Part shown: positions 7,399 to 15,917 of the stretch, one piece after another
Numbering within the stretch: the stretch's first letter is position 1
Layout of the letters: each line of letters starts with the position of its first letter
Assembly (NCBI GenBank): GCA_016716625.1
Contig: JADJVJ010000001.1
Coordinates: 1,116,001 to 1,180,000, forward strand
Reading direction: 5' to 3'
Source of the DNA: Nostocoides sp.
GTDB lineage: Bacteria; Actinomycetota; Actinomycetes; Actinomycetales; Dermatophilaceae
DNA: 64,000 bases
Position numbers and translations under genes: made by a program
Notes under the pieces: model-generated
The model's database searches: none
The model's input: only the letters and a program-made list of their open reading frames with translations
What the model was told of the DNA's origin: nothing

Positions 7399-8580
7399 AT
7401 GCCAGCGCTCTCGTTCGCCACCTATCGGCGGACGTTGCGGAGTGCTCCGATTCGGCGGCTCTTCCTCCTTGGCCTGCTGCTGCGGGCGCCGATGTTCGCC
7501 GGTATGACCTTGCTGCCGATCCACGGGTTGCTCGCCCTCGATCTCAGTTATGCCCAGGCCGGGCTGCTCGTCACCGCCTTTGCCGCGGCCACCGCGGTGG
7601 CCAGCCCCTGGCGCGGGCGGCTCCTCGACCGTTACGGGCTGCGCAAGACGCTCGCCCCAGCGGTCCTCGGGTCGGCCATCTGCTGGAGCATCATCCCGTT
7701 CGTGGGGTTTGAGTTGCTGCTCCCACTCGCCCTGGTGGCCGGGGCCTTCGTCCTGCCGGCCAATGCGCTCATCCGGCAAGCCCTGGTCGCGGCCGTCCCG
7801 GAGTCCGATCGCCGCTCAGTGTTCTCCTTGGACGGCATCTCGGTCGAATTGTCGGCGATCGTCGCCCCCGGGCTGGCGGTCTGGGCCGGGGCGCACTGGA
7901 ACACCGGGTGGGTGCTCCTCATCGTCGAGTGGATCTTCGTCCTCGGCGGGGTCGTCGCGATCGTCGCGAACCCGCCGCTGGTCCACCCGGCCGATGACCT
8001 GGGCTCGACCGTGCACGGCCAACGCTGGGTGAAGCGGGACTTCGTGCTCGCGCTCGTCGCGACCGCCACGGTGACCACCGTCCTCAGTGGGACCGACCTG
8101 GCCCTCGTCGCCGGGATCCGTGAACTTGGACAGGTGGGGCAGCTCGGCATCGTCATTGCGCTCTGGGGGGCCGGGTCCATCGTCGGGGGCCTCGCCTACG
8201 GTGCTCACCACCGCTCGATTTCGCCCTACCTGCTCCTGGGTGCGCTCGGGGCCGCCACCGTCCCCCTCGTGCTCGCCACCGGGGTACTCAGCCTGGGTCT
8301 GCTGGCCTTCGTCGCGGGTGTGGCGTGCGCGCCCGCCATCTCCGCAACGATCGAGGTGGCCACCCAACTGGCCCCGGCAGCACATCGCGGCGAGGCCATG
8401 GGCTGGCACCAGGCCGCCCTCAACGCCGGCGCGGCCCTAGGCCCAGTCGCCGTCGGCTCGCTCATTGACCGGCACGGGCACGAGTGGGGGTTCGCCGCTA
8501 TGGGACTGCTCGCGCTGTTGGTCGCGTTCGTGAGCCTGGCGAGCCGGCGCCAAGCGCAGATGCCGGTCGCCCAACGTTGA
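7399..8580 (+). CDS. MFS-family transporter
   Basis: A 393-residue integral membrane protein with about 12 hydrophobic segments and typical major-facilitator features: a short loop GRLLDRYGLRKTLAP between helices 2 and 3 (variant of the G-x3-D-R-x-G-R/K motif), a central cytoplasmic loop at about 190-215 and a second half starting near DFVLALVATATVTTVL. Substrate is unknown; it resembles drug/sugar-efflux-type MFS proteins. It is a single gene between the histidine kinase and pheS, with 143 bp of unremarkable sequence before it. Confidence 0.85.
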   Translation: MPALSFATYRRTLRSAPIRRLFLLGLLLRAPMFAGMTLLPIHGLLALDLSYAQAGLLVTAFAAATAVASPWRGRLLDRYGLRKTLAPAVLGSAICWSIIPFVGFELLLPLALVAGAFVLPANALIRQALVAAVPESDRRSVFSLDGISVELSAIVAPGLAVWAGAHWNTGWVLLIVEWIFVLGGVVAIVANPPLVHPADDLGSTVHGQRWVKRDFVLALVATATVTTVLSGTDLALVAGIRELGQVGQLGIVIALWGAGSIVGGLAYGAHHRSISPYLLLGALGAATVPLVLATGVLSLGLLAFVAGVACAPAISATIEVATQLAPAAHRGEAMGWHQAALNAGAALGPVAVGSLIDRHGHEWGFAAMGLLALLVAFVSLASRRQAQMPVAQR

Positions 8581-8799
8581 GCCGGTTTGCGCGCAGGCGC
8601 CCGCCTGGGGCACTGTGATCCGTATGACGTGCGCCGCCACCGTCCGTGCGCCGCGATTTAGCGGGCCTTCGGGCTCGGCGACGCCGCGCGCTTGACCGCG
8701 CGGCCCACGACATACGACCGGCCCGAAGGCACCCTCGCACCGCCCCTGTATCGCGGCGCCTAGACTCAAGCGCGCCCACCAGCAAGCGAAGTGGAAGAG
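8581..8799 (+). promoter_or_regulatory. pheS upstream region: nested inverted repeats and -10
   Basis: A 219-bp gap. An outer inverted repeat GCCTTCGGGC (8665-8674) pairs with GCCCGAAGGC (8721-8730). Inside it lies a tight hairpin GCCGCGCG (8683-8690), loop CTTGAC, CGCGCGGC (8697-8704). A likely -10 element TAGACT follows at 8761-8766, 34 bp before the pheS start. Because the -10 lies downstream of the repeats, the structure is probably outside the pheS transcript: a terminator of the upstream gene or an operator rather than a pheS attenuator. Confidence 0.45.
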
Positions 8800-9894
8800 A
8801 TGTCCGGACCCAACACCAGCTATGACCCGGTCGAGGTCGCTGCCCTCGACCCCGCCGCCATCGAGGCGGCCGTCGCGGCCGCCCTCGCCGCGGCCGACGC
8901 AGCCCCCGATCTCGCGGCCCTCAAGGCGGCCCGAACCGCGCACCAGGGCGATCGCAGCGCCTTGGCCCTGGCCAACCGGGAGATCGGTGCCTTGCCGCCG
9001 AGCGCCAAGGCCGAGGCCGGTCAGCGGGTCGGCCAGGCCCGGGCCCGGGTCGCACAGGCCTTCACCGCCCGCCAGGGCATCCTCGAGGCCGAACGCGACG
9101 AGCGGATCCTGGTCGAGGAGGCCGTCGATGTGACCCTGCCGACCGGCCGTCGACCGCTGGGACGCCGGCACCCCACCGAACTCATGGCGGAGCGGATCGC
9201 GGACGTCTTCGTCGGGCTCGGCTGGGAACTCGCCGAAGGACCCGAGGTCGAGGCCGAATGGTTCAACTTCGACGCCCTCAACTTCGACGCCGACCACCCG
9301 GCCCGGCAGATGCAGGACACCTTCTATGTCGAGCCCCCCGAGAGTGGGCTCATCCTGCGCACGCACACCTCCCCGGTCCAGGCCAGGGCCCTGCTCGAGC
9401 GCGGGGTCCCGCTCTACATCGCCTGCCTCGGCCGGGTGTTCCGCACCGACGAACTCGATGCCACCCACATGCCGGCGTTTCACCAGGTCGAAGGCCTTGC
9501 CGTCGACGAGGGAATCACCATGGCCCACCTCAAGGGCACCCTGGACCGGCTCGCCACCGAACTCTTCGGTCAGGGCATCACGACCCGGCTACGGCCCTCG
9601 TACTTCCCGTTCACCGAGCCGAGCGCGGAAATGGACCTGCGCTGTTTCGTCTGCCGGGGCAGCGACAGCGCCTGCCGCACGTGCAAGGGCACTGGCTGGA
9701 TCGAGTGGGGCGGCTGCGGCATGGTCAACGAGAATGTCCTGCGGGCCTGCGGTGTCGACCCGCAGCGGTACAGCGGGTTCGCCTTCGGGATGGGCATCGA
9801 CCGGGCGCTCATGTTCCGTACCGGCGTTTCCGACATGCGGGACATGATCGAGGGTGATGTGCGCTTCACCGCGCAGTTCGGGATGGAGATCTGA
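8800..9894 (+). CDS. pheS: Phenylalanine-tRNA ligase alpha subunit
   Basis: Class II aminoacyl-tRNA synthetase catalytic subunit; with PheT it forms the alpha2beta2 enzyme that charges tRNA-Phe. The 364-residue protein has an N-terminal coiled-coil that contacts tRNA (about 20-90, Ala/Arg/Glu-rich), then HPTELMAERIADVF, motif 2 GRVFRTDELDATHMPAFHQVEGL, a cysteine cluster CFVCRGSDSACRTCKGTGW of the type found in many bacterial PheS, and motif 3 FAFGMGIDRALM. ATG 8800 is preferred over GTG 8791 by spacing from purine-rich GGAAGAG. PheT follows after 1 bp. Confidence 0.96.
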   Translation: MSGPNTSYDPVEVAALDPAAIEAAVAAALAAADAAPDLAALKAARTAHQGDRSALALANREIGALPPSAKAEAGQRVGQARARVAQAFTARQGILEAERDERILVEEAVDVTLPTGRRPLGRRHPTELMAERIADVFVGLGWELAEGPEVEAEWFNFDALNFDADHPARQMQDTFYVEPPESGLILRTHTSPVQARALLERGVPLYIACLGRVFRTDELDATHMPAFHQVEGLAVDEGITMAHLKGTLDRLATELFGQGITTRLRPSYFPFTEPSAEMDLRCFVCRGSDSACRTCKGTGWIEWGGCGMVNENVLRACGVDPQRYSGFAFGMGIDRALMFRTGVSDMRDMIEGDVRFTAQFGMEI

Positions 9895-9895
9895 C

Positions 9896-12466
9896 ATGCG
9901 GGTACCCCTGGACTGGCTCGGTGAGTATGCCGTGCTGCCGGCGAAGGCGCGCGGCGTGGACATCGCGGCGGACCTGGTCCGTGTGGGCCTGGAGGAAGAG
10001 GGCCTCTACGGGGGCGGCGTGACCGGTCCTCTCGTCGTCGGCCGGGTGCTCACCAAGGAAGCGGAGCCGCAGCGCAACGGCAAGACGATCAATTGGTGCT
10101 CACTGGATGTCGCCGCGGCCAACGGCTCGGGGGCGCCGCAGTGGGTCGTCTGCGGGGCTCACAACTTCGAGGTCGGTGACCTCGTTGCCGTCATCCTGCC
10201 CGGCGGCACCCTGCCGACCCCCGAGGGCCCGATGGAGGTCACCGCTCGCAAGACCTACGGCCATCTCTCTGCAGGGATGATCTGTTCCGAGCGGGAACTG
10301 GGGCTCGGCGAGGACCACGACGGCATCATCGTGCTCACGAATCGCTTCGCCGGGGACGAGGAGATGCTGGTCCGTCTGGTCCCGGGGGCGGACGCCATAC
10401 CGCTGCTCGGGCTCGACCGGGAGACCGTCGAGGTCAACGTCACCCCGGACCGGGGCTACTGCTTCTCGGTGCGCGGGATCGCCCGCGAGTACGCGCACGC
10501 CACCGGCGCGACCTTCACCGACCCGGTGCTCGCGCTGCGTGCGGCTGCGCCGGCCAACAACGATGCGGGCTACCCGGTGCGGCTGGAGGACGACGCCCCG
10601 ATCCGCGGGCGGGCCGGATGCGGGCGTTATGTCGCTCGCATCGTCCGGGGGATCGACGTCACCGCCCCAAGCCCGGGGTGGCTGCGGACCCGGCTCACCG
10701 AGGCCGGCATGCGCCCGATTAGCCTGGCCGTCGACGTGACGAACTACGTCATGTTGGGACTCGGCCAGCCGCTGCACGCCTTCGACCTGCACACCCTCAC
10801 CGGTGATCTCGTCGTCCGCAGGGCGCGGGCGGGAGAGCGGATGACGACCCTCGACGGGGTCGACCGGGCGCTCGCCCCCGAGGATCTGCTCATCACCGAC
10901 GGCGGCGAGCGGCCGATTGCCATCGCCGGGGTCATGGGCGGTGCCGCCACCGAGGTCACCTCAACGACCACCGACGTGCTCATCGAGGCCGCCTACTTCG
11001 ACCCCACCTCCATCGCACGCTCCGCCCGGCGGCACCGGCTCCCCTCGGAAGCCTCGCGGCGTTTCGAACGTGGGGTGGACACCGACCTCGCGGCGGCGGC
11101 CGCGGAATTGGCCGTGCAGCTCCTCGTCCGCTTCGGCGGCGGGGTCGCCGACCCTGGGGTGAGTGACATCGGAACGCCGCCGACACCGTCCACCATCGCG
11201 CTGGACCCGACGCTGCCCAGCCGTCGGATCGGCGTCGACTACCCGGCGGCCACGGTGCTGAAGGTGCTGCGCGAGATCGGATGTGCAGTCTCCGAGGTCT
11301 CCGAGGCCGATGTCTCCGAGGGCGCCGCCTTGGCGGTGCTCCCACCGACCTGGCGCCCCGACCTGCGCACCCCACTGGATCTTGTCGAGGAGGTCGCCCG
11401 GATCGACGGATACGACAAGATCCCCTCGATCCTGCCCACCCCGCCCGGAGGTCGCGGCCTGACCCACGCCCAGCGGGTGCGACGGCTCGTCGCGACCGTG
11501 CTCGCCGGGGAGGGACTCCACGAGATGTGGAGCGCACCCTTCGTCGGTGACGCCCGGCACGCAGCGCTTGGTTGGGACGTGGCGCAGACCCGGGCACGCA
11601 CGGTTGCCCTCGCCAATCCGCTCTCGGAGGAGCAACCGCTGATCCGGACCAGCGTCCTGGCCACCATGGTTGACGCCGTGGCGCGCAATGTCTCTCGAGG
11701 GAGCAAGGACGTCGGGCTCTTCGAGATCGGCAGCGTCGTGACGGGTCCCGGGTCCGGCCGACCCGCCCCGACGGTCCAGGTCGGCGTACACCCCTCTTCG
11801 GACATCCTCGCCGCGATTCATGCTGCGGTCCCCGAGCAGCAGCGGCATCTCGGCATCCTGCTCACCGGGGACCGCGATCGCGCCGGGTGGTGGGGTGGCG
11901 GACGCCGGGCGGACGTTACCGACGTCCTTGCCCTGGTTCGCAGCCTCGGTGCCGCCCTCGGCGTCCAGGTGACCCTCACGCCGGACACCCAGGCCCCGTA
12001 CCACCCCGGGCGTTGTGCCCGGGTGTCGCTGGCCGATGGCACCCTGGTCGGTCACGCCGGGGAGCTGCATCCCAAGGTCCTGCTCGCCCTGGATCTGCCC
12101 GAACGCACCGTGGGCGCCGAGCTCTCACTGGAGGTCCTCACCACGGCCAGTGAGCAGCCGACCGAGGCGACGACCCTGGTCACCTCCCCGGTCGCCTACT
12201 CGGACATCGCTCTCGTCGTCGACGAGCTGGTCCCGGCCGCTGCGGTCGAGGAGGCCGTCCGCCGGGGCGCCGGGGCGAGCCTGGAGGGGATCGCGCTCTT
12301 CGACGTCTATCGCGGCGACCAGATCCCCGCCGGACACAAGTCCCTCGCGTACCGCCTGAGCTTCCGCGAGGTCGGGCGCACGCTCACCACCGAGCAGGTG
12401 AGTGGCCTGCGGGACGCGGCGGTGGCCGCTGCGGCCGCCGCGGTCGGCGCAGTCCAGCGGACATGA
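9896..12466 (+). CDS. pheT: Phenylalanine-tRNA ligase beta subunit
   Basis: An 856-residue PheT, which binds tRNA-Phe and edits mischarged tyrosine. Domains in order: OB-fold tRNA-binding domain (about 42-155, including VVCGAHNFEVGDLVAVILPGG), B3/B4 editing domain (about 215-410, with VDVTNYVMLGLGQPLHAFD and EAAYFDPTSIA), B5 domain with VEEVARIDGYDKIP, a catalytic-like core, and a C-terminal anticodon-binding (FDX-ACB) domain from about 760 (SPVAYSDIALVVDE, LAYRLSFR). Start ATG 9896 is one base after the pheS stop; MRVPLDWLGEY is the expected N-terminus. Stop overlaps the next ATG. Confidence 0.96.
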   Translation: MRVPLDWLGEYAVLPAKARGVDIAADLVRVGLEEEGLYGGGVTGPLVVGRVLTKEAEPQRNGKTINWCSLDVAAANGSGAPQWVVCGAHNFEVGDLVAVILPGGTLPTPEGPMEVTARKTYGHLSAGMICSERELGLGEDHDGIIVLTNRFAGDEEMLVRLVPGADAIPLLGLDRETVEVNVTPDRGYCFSVRGIAREYAHATGATFTDPVLALRAAAPANNDAGYPVRLEDDAPIRGRAGCGRYVARIVRGIDVTAPSPGWLRTRLTEAGMRPISLAVDVTNYVMLGLGQPLHAFDLHTLTGDLVVRRARAGERMTTLDGVDRALAPEDLLITDGGERPIAIAGVMGGAATEVTSTTTDVLIEAAYFDPTSIARSARRHRLPSEASRRFERGVDTDLAAAAAELAVQLLVRFGGGVADPGVSDIGTPPTPSTIALDPTLPSRRIGVDYPAATVLKVLREIGCAVSEVSEADVSEGAALAVLPPTWRPDLRTPLDLVEEVARIDGYDKIPSILPTPPGGRGLTHAQRVRRLVATVLAGEGLHEMWSAPFVGDARHAALGWDVAQTRARTVALANPLSEEQPLIRTSVLATMVDAVARNVSRGSKDVGLFEIGSVVTGPGSGRPAPTVQVGVHPSSDILAAIHAAVPEQQRHLGILLTGDRDRAGWWGGGRRADVTDVLALVRSLGAALGVQVTLTPDTQAPYHPGRCARVSLADGTLVGHAGELHPKVLLALDLPERTVGAELSLEVLTTASEQPTEATTLVTSPVAYSDIALVVDELVPAAAVEEAVRRGAGASLEGIALFDVYRGDQIPAGHKSLAYRLSFREVGRTLTTEQVSGLRDAAVAAAAAAVGAVQRT

Positions 12467-13254
12467 GCGAGCAGCGGCTCGACGACCTCGACGGTGACGG
12501 CGAACTCGACGACCTCACCGCCGTGGGCATCGGTGCCGGGCCAGTCGCCGTAGTGACCGGTGCCTCCCGGGGAATCGGCAGGTTCCTCGCCGATGCCCTC
12601 GAGGACGCCGGGTATGCCGTCGAGCGCGGCTCCACCGCGGTCGCTCCGGTCACCGACCCGGCGGCCGTCTCAGCCTGGGTCGGCGACATCCTGGAGCGGC
12701 AGGGCCGGGTCGACCTGCTCATCAACAACGCCGGGGTCATCGACGCCGAGGTCGACGTCCTGGAGTCTGATCCCGACCAGTGGTGGAGCGTGATCTCAAC
12801 GAACCTGCGCGGCCCCTACCTGCTGACCCATGCCCTCGGGGAGGCGCTGCGGCGCAGCGGCGGCCGGGTCATCAACGTCAACTCCGGCTCGGCTTTCTCC
12901 GGGGCCGAGGTCGCGTCGGCCTATTGCGCGAGCAAGGCCGCCCTCCACCAGCTCACCTCGGCCACAGTGGCGGCTGGCATACCCTGCCTCGACCTCATGC
13001 CGGGGGTGGTCCGCACCGACATGACGCTCTCGATGGACTCCCACCGGGCCCGGGCCCAGTGGACCGACCCGGCCGCGGTCGTGGAGCTCGTCCTGGCGTT
13101 CGCCTCCGGGCGACTCGATGACTGGTCGGGTCGCTTCGTACGGGCCGGGGCCGACACCGTGGCCTCCCTGGAGCAGGCGGCGGCGCACGGGTTGTCGCCG
13201 CGGGCCCGGCGCCTGGTGCTGAGGCCGTACGGGGGCGAGGACCCGCTCGGCTGA
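12463..13254 (+). CDS. Short-chain dehydrogenase/reductase
   Basis: A 263-residue SDR oxidoreductase. After an acidic N-terminal extension (~25 residues) it has the NAD(P)-binding TGASRGIGRFLAD, the NNAG motif (LLINNAGVID), the catalytic Ser in NVNSGSAFSGAE and the YxxxK in YCASKAAL, followed by PGVVRTDM. The substrate is not predictable. ATG 12463 overlaps the pheT stop (ATGA), so it is translated from the pheST message; it is not a usual pheST partner and precedes the arginine operon promoter. Confidence 0.85.
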   Translation: MSEQRLDDLDGDGELDDLTAVGIGAGPVAVVTGASRGIGRFLADALEDAGYAVERGSTAVAPVTDPAAVSAWVGDILERQGRVDLLINNAGVIDAEVDVLESDPDQWWSVISTNLRGPYLLTHALGEALRRSGGRVINVNSGSAFSGAEVASAYCASKAALHQLTSATVAAGIPCLDLMPGVVRTDMTLSMDSHRARAQWTDPAAVVELVLAFASGRLDDWSGRFVRAGADTVASLEQAAAHGLSPRARRLVLRPYGGEDPLG

Positions 13255-13280
13255 GACGCCTCGTGGGCGACACCCGGCCC

Positions 13281-13318
13281 TGCATGGATTCTCGGAATCG
13301 TGTAATATCATGCATATG
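13281..13318 (+). promoter_or_regulatory. argC promoter with candidate ArgR operator (ARG box)
   Basis: A -10-like TAATAT lies at 13303-13308, exactly 7 nt before ATG 13316, suggesting a leaderless argC mRNA. Overlapping it is TGTAATATCATGCA (13301-13314), which keeps the TG...CA ends and AT-rich core of an ARG-box half-operator in a region otherwise about 70% G+C. A second, weaker TG-starting AT-rich block begins at 13281, one helix-pair (20 bp) upstream, as expected for tandem ARG boxes. ArgR is encoded in the same operon. Confidence 0.5.
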
Positions 13319-14356
13319 ACGTCCGTCGCCGTGGCCGGAGCCAGTGGCTATGCAGGAGGCGAGTTCCTCCGCCTCGCCCTCGGCCATCCACACCTCGAGA
13401 TCGGGGTGCTCACGGCCTCCTCCAACGCCGGCAGCAGCGTGGGAGAGATCCACCCCCACCTGAGCCCGCTGGCCGACCGCACTCTGACGGAGACCACGGC
13501 GGACAACCTGCGGGGACACGACGTCGTCTTGCTCGCGCTGCCGCATGGGCATTCGTCCGCGCTCGCCGCGGAACTCGCCGAGGACGTCGTCGTCATCGAC
13601 TGTGGGGCCGACTTCCGGCTGACCAGCCCGCAGGCGTGGACCACCTTCTACGACACCGCGTACGCCGGGTCCTGGCCGTACGGCCTGCCCGAACTGCCCC
13701 TGAGTCACGGACGCCAACGGGCCGCGCTGCTCGGTGCCCGCAGGATCGCCGTCCCTGGGTGTTACCCGACCGCGGTCAGTCTCGCGTTGGCCCCCGGCCT
13801 ACTCGCGGGGCTCCTCGACCCCACCGATATCACCATCGTCGCGGCGTCCGGGACCTCCGGTGCCGGCAAGTCCGTCACAGCGCGCCTGCTCGGCTCCGAG
13901 GTCATGGGAGCGATGAGCCCCTACGGCGTCGGTGGCGTTCACCGGCACACCCCGGAGATCGAACAGAACCTGAGCGCCGCCGCCGGCACACCGGTGACCG
14001 TGTCGTTCACCCCCACCCTGGCCCCCATGCCCCGGGGCATCCTCGCCACCTGCACCGCGCGGGTCACCCCCGGCGCCACGGCGAGCGCCGTGCGCGACGC
14101 CTGGCACACGGCATACGCGGGGGAGCCTTTCGTCCGGGTGCTGCCCGAGGGGCGCTGGCCGAGCACCGCCCACGTCCTCGGCAGCAACAGCGTGCACCTC
14201 CAGGTCGCGCTCGACGAGCGGATCGGGCGCGTCGTCGCCATCGCCGCGATCGACAACCTCACCAAGGGCACAGCGGGGGCCGCGATCCAATGCCTCAACC
14301 TCGCGCTCGGTCTCCCCGAGGAGAGCGGGTTGCCCGTCGCCGGAGTAGCCCCATGA
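13316..14356 (+). CDS. argC: N-acetyl-gamma-glutamyl-phosphate reductase
   Basis: ArgC reduces N-acetylglutamyl phosphate with NADPH, third step of arginine synthesis. The ~346-residue protein has the Rossmann motif VAGASGYAGGEFLRL at the N-terminus, the catalytic cysteine in VPGCYPTAVSLAL, and GTSGAGKS and NLTKGTAGAAIQ further on. ATG 13316 is chosen because it lies 7 nt after the -10; ATG 13310, two codons upstream and within the candidate operator, is the alternative. It is the first gene of the arginine operon; the stop overlaps the ACT-domain gene's ATG. Confidence 0.95.
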   Translation: MTSVAVAGASGYAGGEFLRLALGHPHLEIGVLTASSNAGSSVGEIHPHLSPLADRTLTETTADNLRGHDVVLLALPHGHSSALAAELAEDVVVIDCGADFRLTSPQAWTTFYDTAYAGSWPYGLPELPLSHGRQRAALLGARRIAVPGCYPTAVSLALAPGLLAGLLDPTDITIVAASGTSGAGKSVTARLLGSEVMGAMSPYGVGGVHRHTPEIEQNLSAAAGTPVTVSFTPTLAPMPRGILATCTARVTPGATASAVRDAWHTAYAGEPFVRVLPEGRWPSTAHVLGSNSVHLQVALDERIGRVVAIAAIDNLTKGTAGAAIQCLNLALGLPEESGLPVAGVAP

Positions 14357-14769
14357 CCCGTATGCCGTTGCACCTCCTCGTCCACCCCGAGGACCTCGCC
14401 ATCGTCCAACTCGACAGCGGCGCCGAACCGGCCTGGGACTGGCGCCGGGGACCCCTGGCTTCGCTCACCTGGACCTCCTCCGAATGCTCCGTGATCACCC
14501 TCGCCGAGGGGGTGCCGAGCGGCCTGAAGCAGGAGGGGCCGTTCCGGGTCCTGGAGGTCGCCGGCCCGCTCGACTTCGCGATGTTCGGGGTGCTCCGGGA
14601 GATCGTCGACCCGCTCGCCGAGGCCGGGCACATGGTGCTCAGCATGTCGACCTTCGAGACCGAGTGGATCCTGGTCCGCACCGGCGTCGTCGAGGACGTC
14701 ATCGCGGTGCTCCGCAAGGCCGGCCTCATCGTCACCCCCACGGTGCTCTGGACGGGAGACGCCTCATGA
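14353..14769 (+). CDS. ACT-domain protein inside the arginine operon
   Basis: A 138-residue protein. It has two ACT-like halves: LHLLVHPEDLAIVQLD...SLTWTSSECSVITLAEGVP (about 5-65) and FRVLEVAGPLDFAMFGVLREIVDPLAEAGHMVLSM... (about 72-135), resembling the CASTOR/ACT_7 type amino-acid-binding proteins. No catalytic domain is attached, so a ligand-sensing or regulatory role is inferred, not shown. It overlaps argC by ATGA upstream and argJ by ATGA downstream, so it is translationally coupled to both arginine enzymes. Confidence 0.8.
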   Translation: MTRMPLHLLVHPEDLAIVQLDSGAEPAWDWRRGPLASLTWTSSECSVITLAEGVPSGLKQEGPFRVLEVAGPLDFAMFGVLREIVDPLAEAGHMVLSMSTFETEWILVRTGVVEDVIAVLRKAGLIVTPTVLWTGDAS

Positions 14770-15917
14770 GCGTGACCGCCCCCCGCGGATTCCGGGCAGC
14801 CGGGGTCACCGCGGGCCTCAAAACCTCCGGCCGTCCGGACCTTGCTCTCGTCGTCAACGACGGCCCTGAGTATCACGCAGCGGGGGTGTTCACGAGCAAC
14901 CGGGTTCAGGCCGCGCCGGTGACGTGGACCCGGCAGGTCGTGGCCGATGGCCGGGTCGATGCCGTCGTGCTCAATAGCGGCGGCGCCAATGCATGCACCG
15001 GAGCCCCTGGGTTCCAAGACACCCACCGCAGCGCGGAGCACGTCGCCGCCCTCCTGGGGATCGGGGCGGGCGACGTGGCCGTCTGCTCCACCGGCCTCAT
15101 CGGGGAGCGGCTCCCCATGGAGAAGCTCCTCGCCGGAGTCGAGGCCGCTGCCGCCGCGCTGAACCTTCAGGGTGGTGCGGCCGCCGCGACCGCCATCATG
15201 ACGACGGATACCGTGCCCAAGATGGCGGTCGCCGATCGTGCCGGCTGGTCGGTCGGTGGGATGGCCAAGGGAGCGGGCATGCTCGCCCCGGCGCTCGCCA
15301 CCATGCTCGTTGTCGTTACCACCGATGCCGTGGTCACCCCGGGGACCCTCGGTGAGGTCCTGCGGACGGCCACCGCGCTCACCTTCGACCGGATCGACTC
15401 CGATGGGTGTATGTCCACCAACGACACGGTCTTGCTGCTCTCCTCGGGGGCCTCGGGACTGACTCCGTCCACCGCAGACCTCACCGCCGCGGTCACGCAG
15501 GTGTGCGCCTCGCTCGCTCGCCAGCTCATCGGTGATGCCGAGGGTGCCCACCACGACATCGCCATCGAGGTGAGCTCCGCCGCCACCGAGGCCGATGCGC
15601 TGGAGGTCGCCCGCGCGGTCGCCCGGAACAACCTCCTCAAGTGCGCCATCTTCGGTAACGACCCCAACTGGGGGCGGGTGCTTGCGGCGGTCGGGACGAC
15701 CCGGGCCGCGTTCGACCCCGCCGCTCTTGACGTAATGATCAACGGCGTCCAGGTATGTCGTTCCGGCGGCCTCGGCGAGGACCGCGCCCTGGTCGACCTG
15801 ACTGAGCGGGAGGTCCACATCGCCATCGCTCTGCATGCCGGGGAGGCCAGCGCCACCGTGTGGACCAACGACCTCACCCACGACTACGTCCACGAGAACT
15901 CGGCCTATTCGACATGA
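14766..15917 (+). CDS. argJ: Bifunctional ornithine acetyltransferase / N-acetylglutamate synthase
   Basis: ArgJ transfers the acetyl group from N-acetylornithine to glutamate, recycling the acetyl group; bifunctional forms also acetylate glutamate from acetyl-CoA. The 383-residue precursor has the autocleavage signature at IMTTDTVPKMA, where the Thr becomes the N-terminal nucleophile of the beta chain, plus NSGGANACTG and KGAGMLAPALATML. NDPNWGRVLAA is also characteristic. ATG 14766 overlaps the preceding stop. Presence of argJ means the cyclic acetyl pathway is used and argE is not needed. Confidence 0.95.
   Translation: MSVTAPRGFRAAGVTAGLKTSGRPDLALVVNDGPEYHAAGVFTSNRVQAAPVTWTRQVVADGRVDAVVLNSGGANACTGAPGFQDTHRSAEHVAALLGIGAGDVAVCSTGLIGERLPMEKLLAGVEAAAAALNLQGGAAAATAIMTTDTVPKMAVADRAGWSVGGMAKGAGMLAPALATMLVVVTTDAVVTPGTLGEVLRTATALTFDRIDSDGCMSTNDTVLLLSSGASGLTPSTADLTAAVTQVCASLARQLIGDAEGAHHDIAIEVSSAATEADALEVARAVARNNLLKCAIFGNDPNWGRVLAAVGTTRAAFDPAALDVMINGVQVCRSGGLGEDRALVDLTEREVHIAIALHAGEASATVWTNDLTHDYVHENSAYST

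Noticed and set aside
8580..8800. Small ORFs in the gap before pheS
   Set aside because: Only short shadow frames without ribosome sites; the inverted repeats explain the open sequence better.
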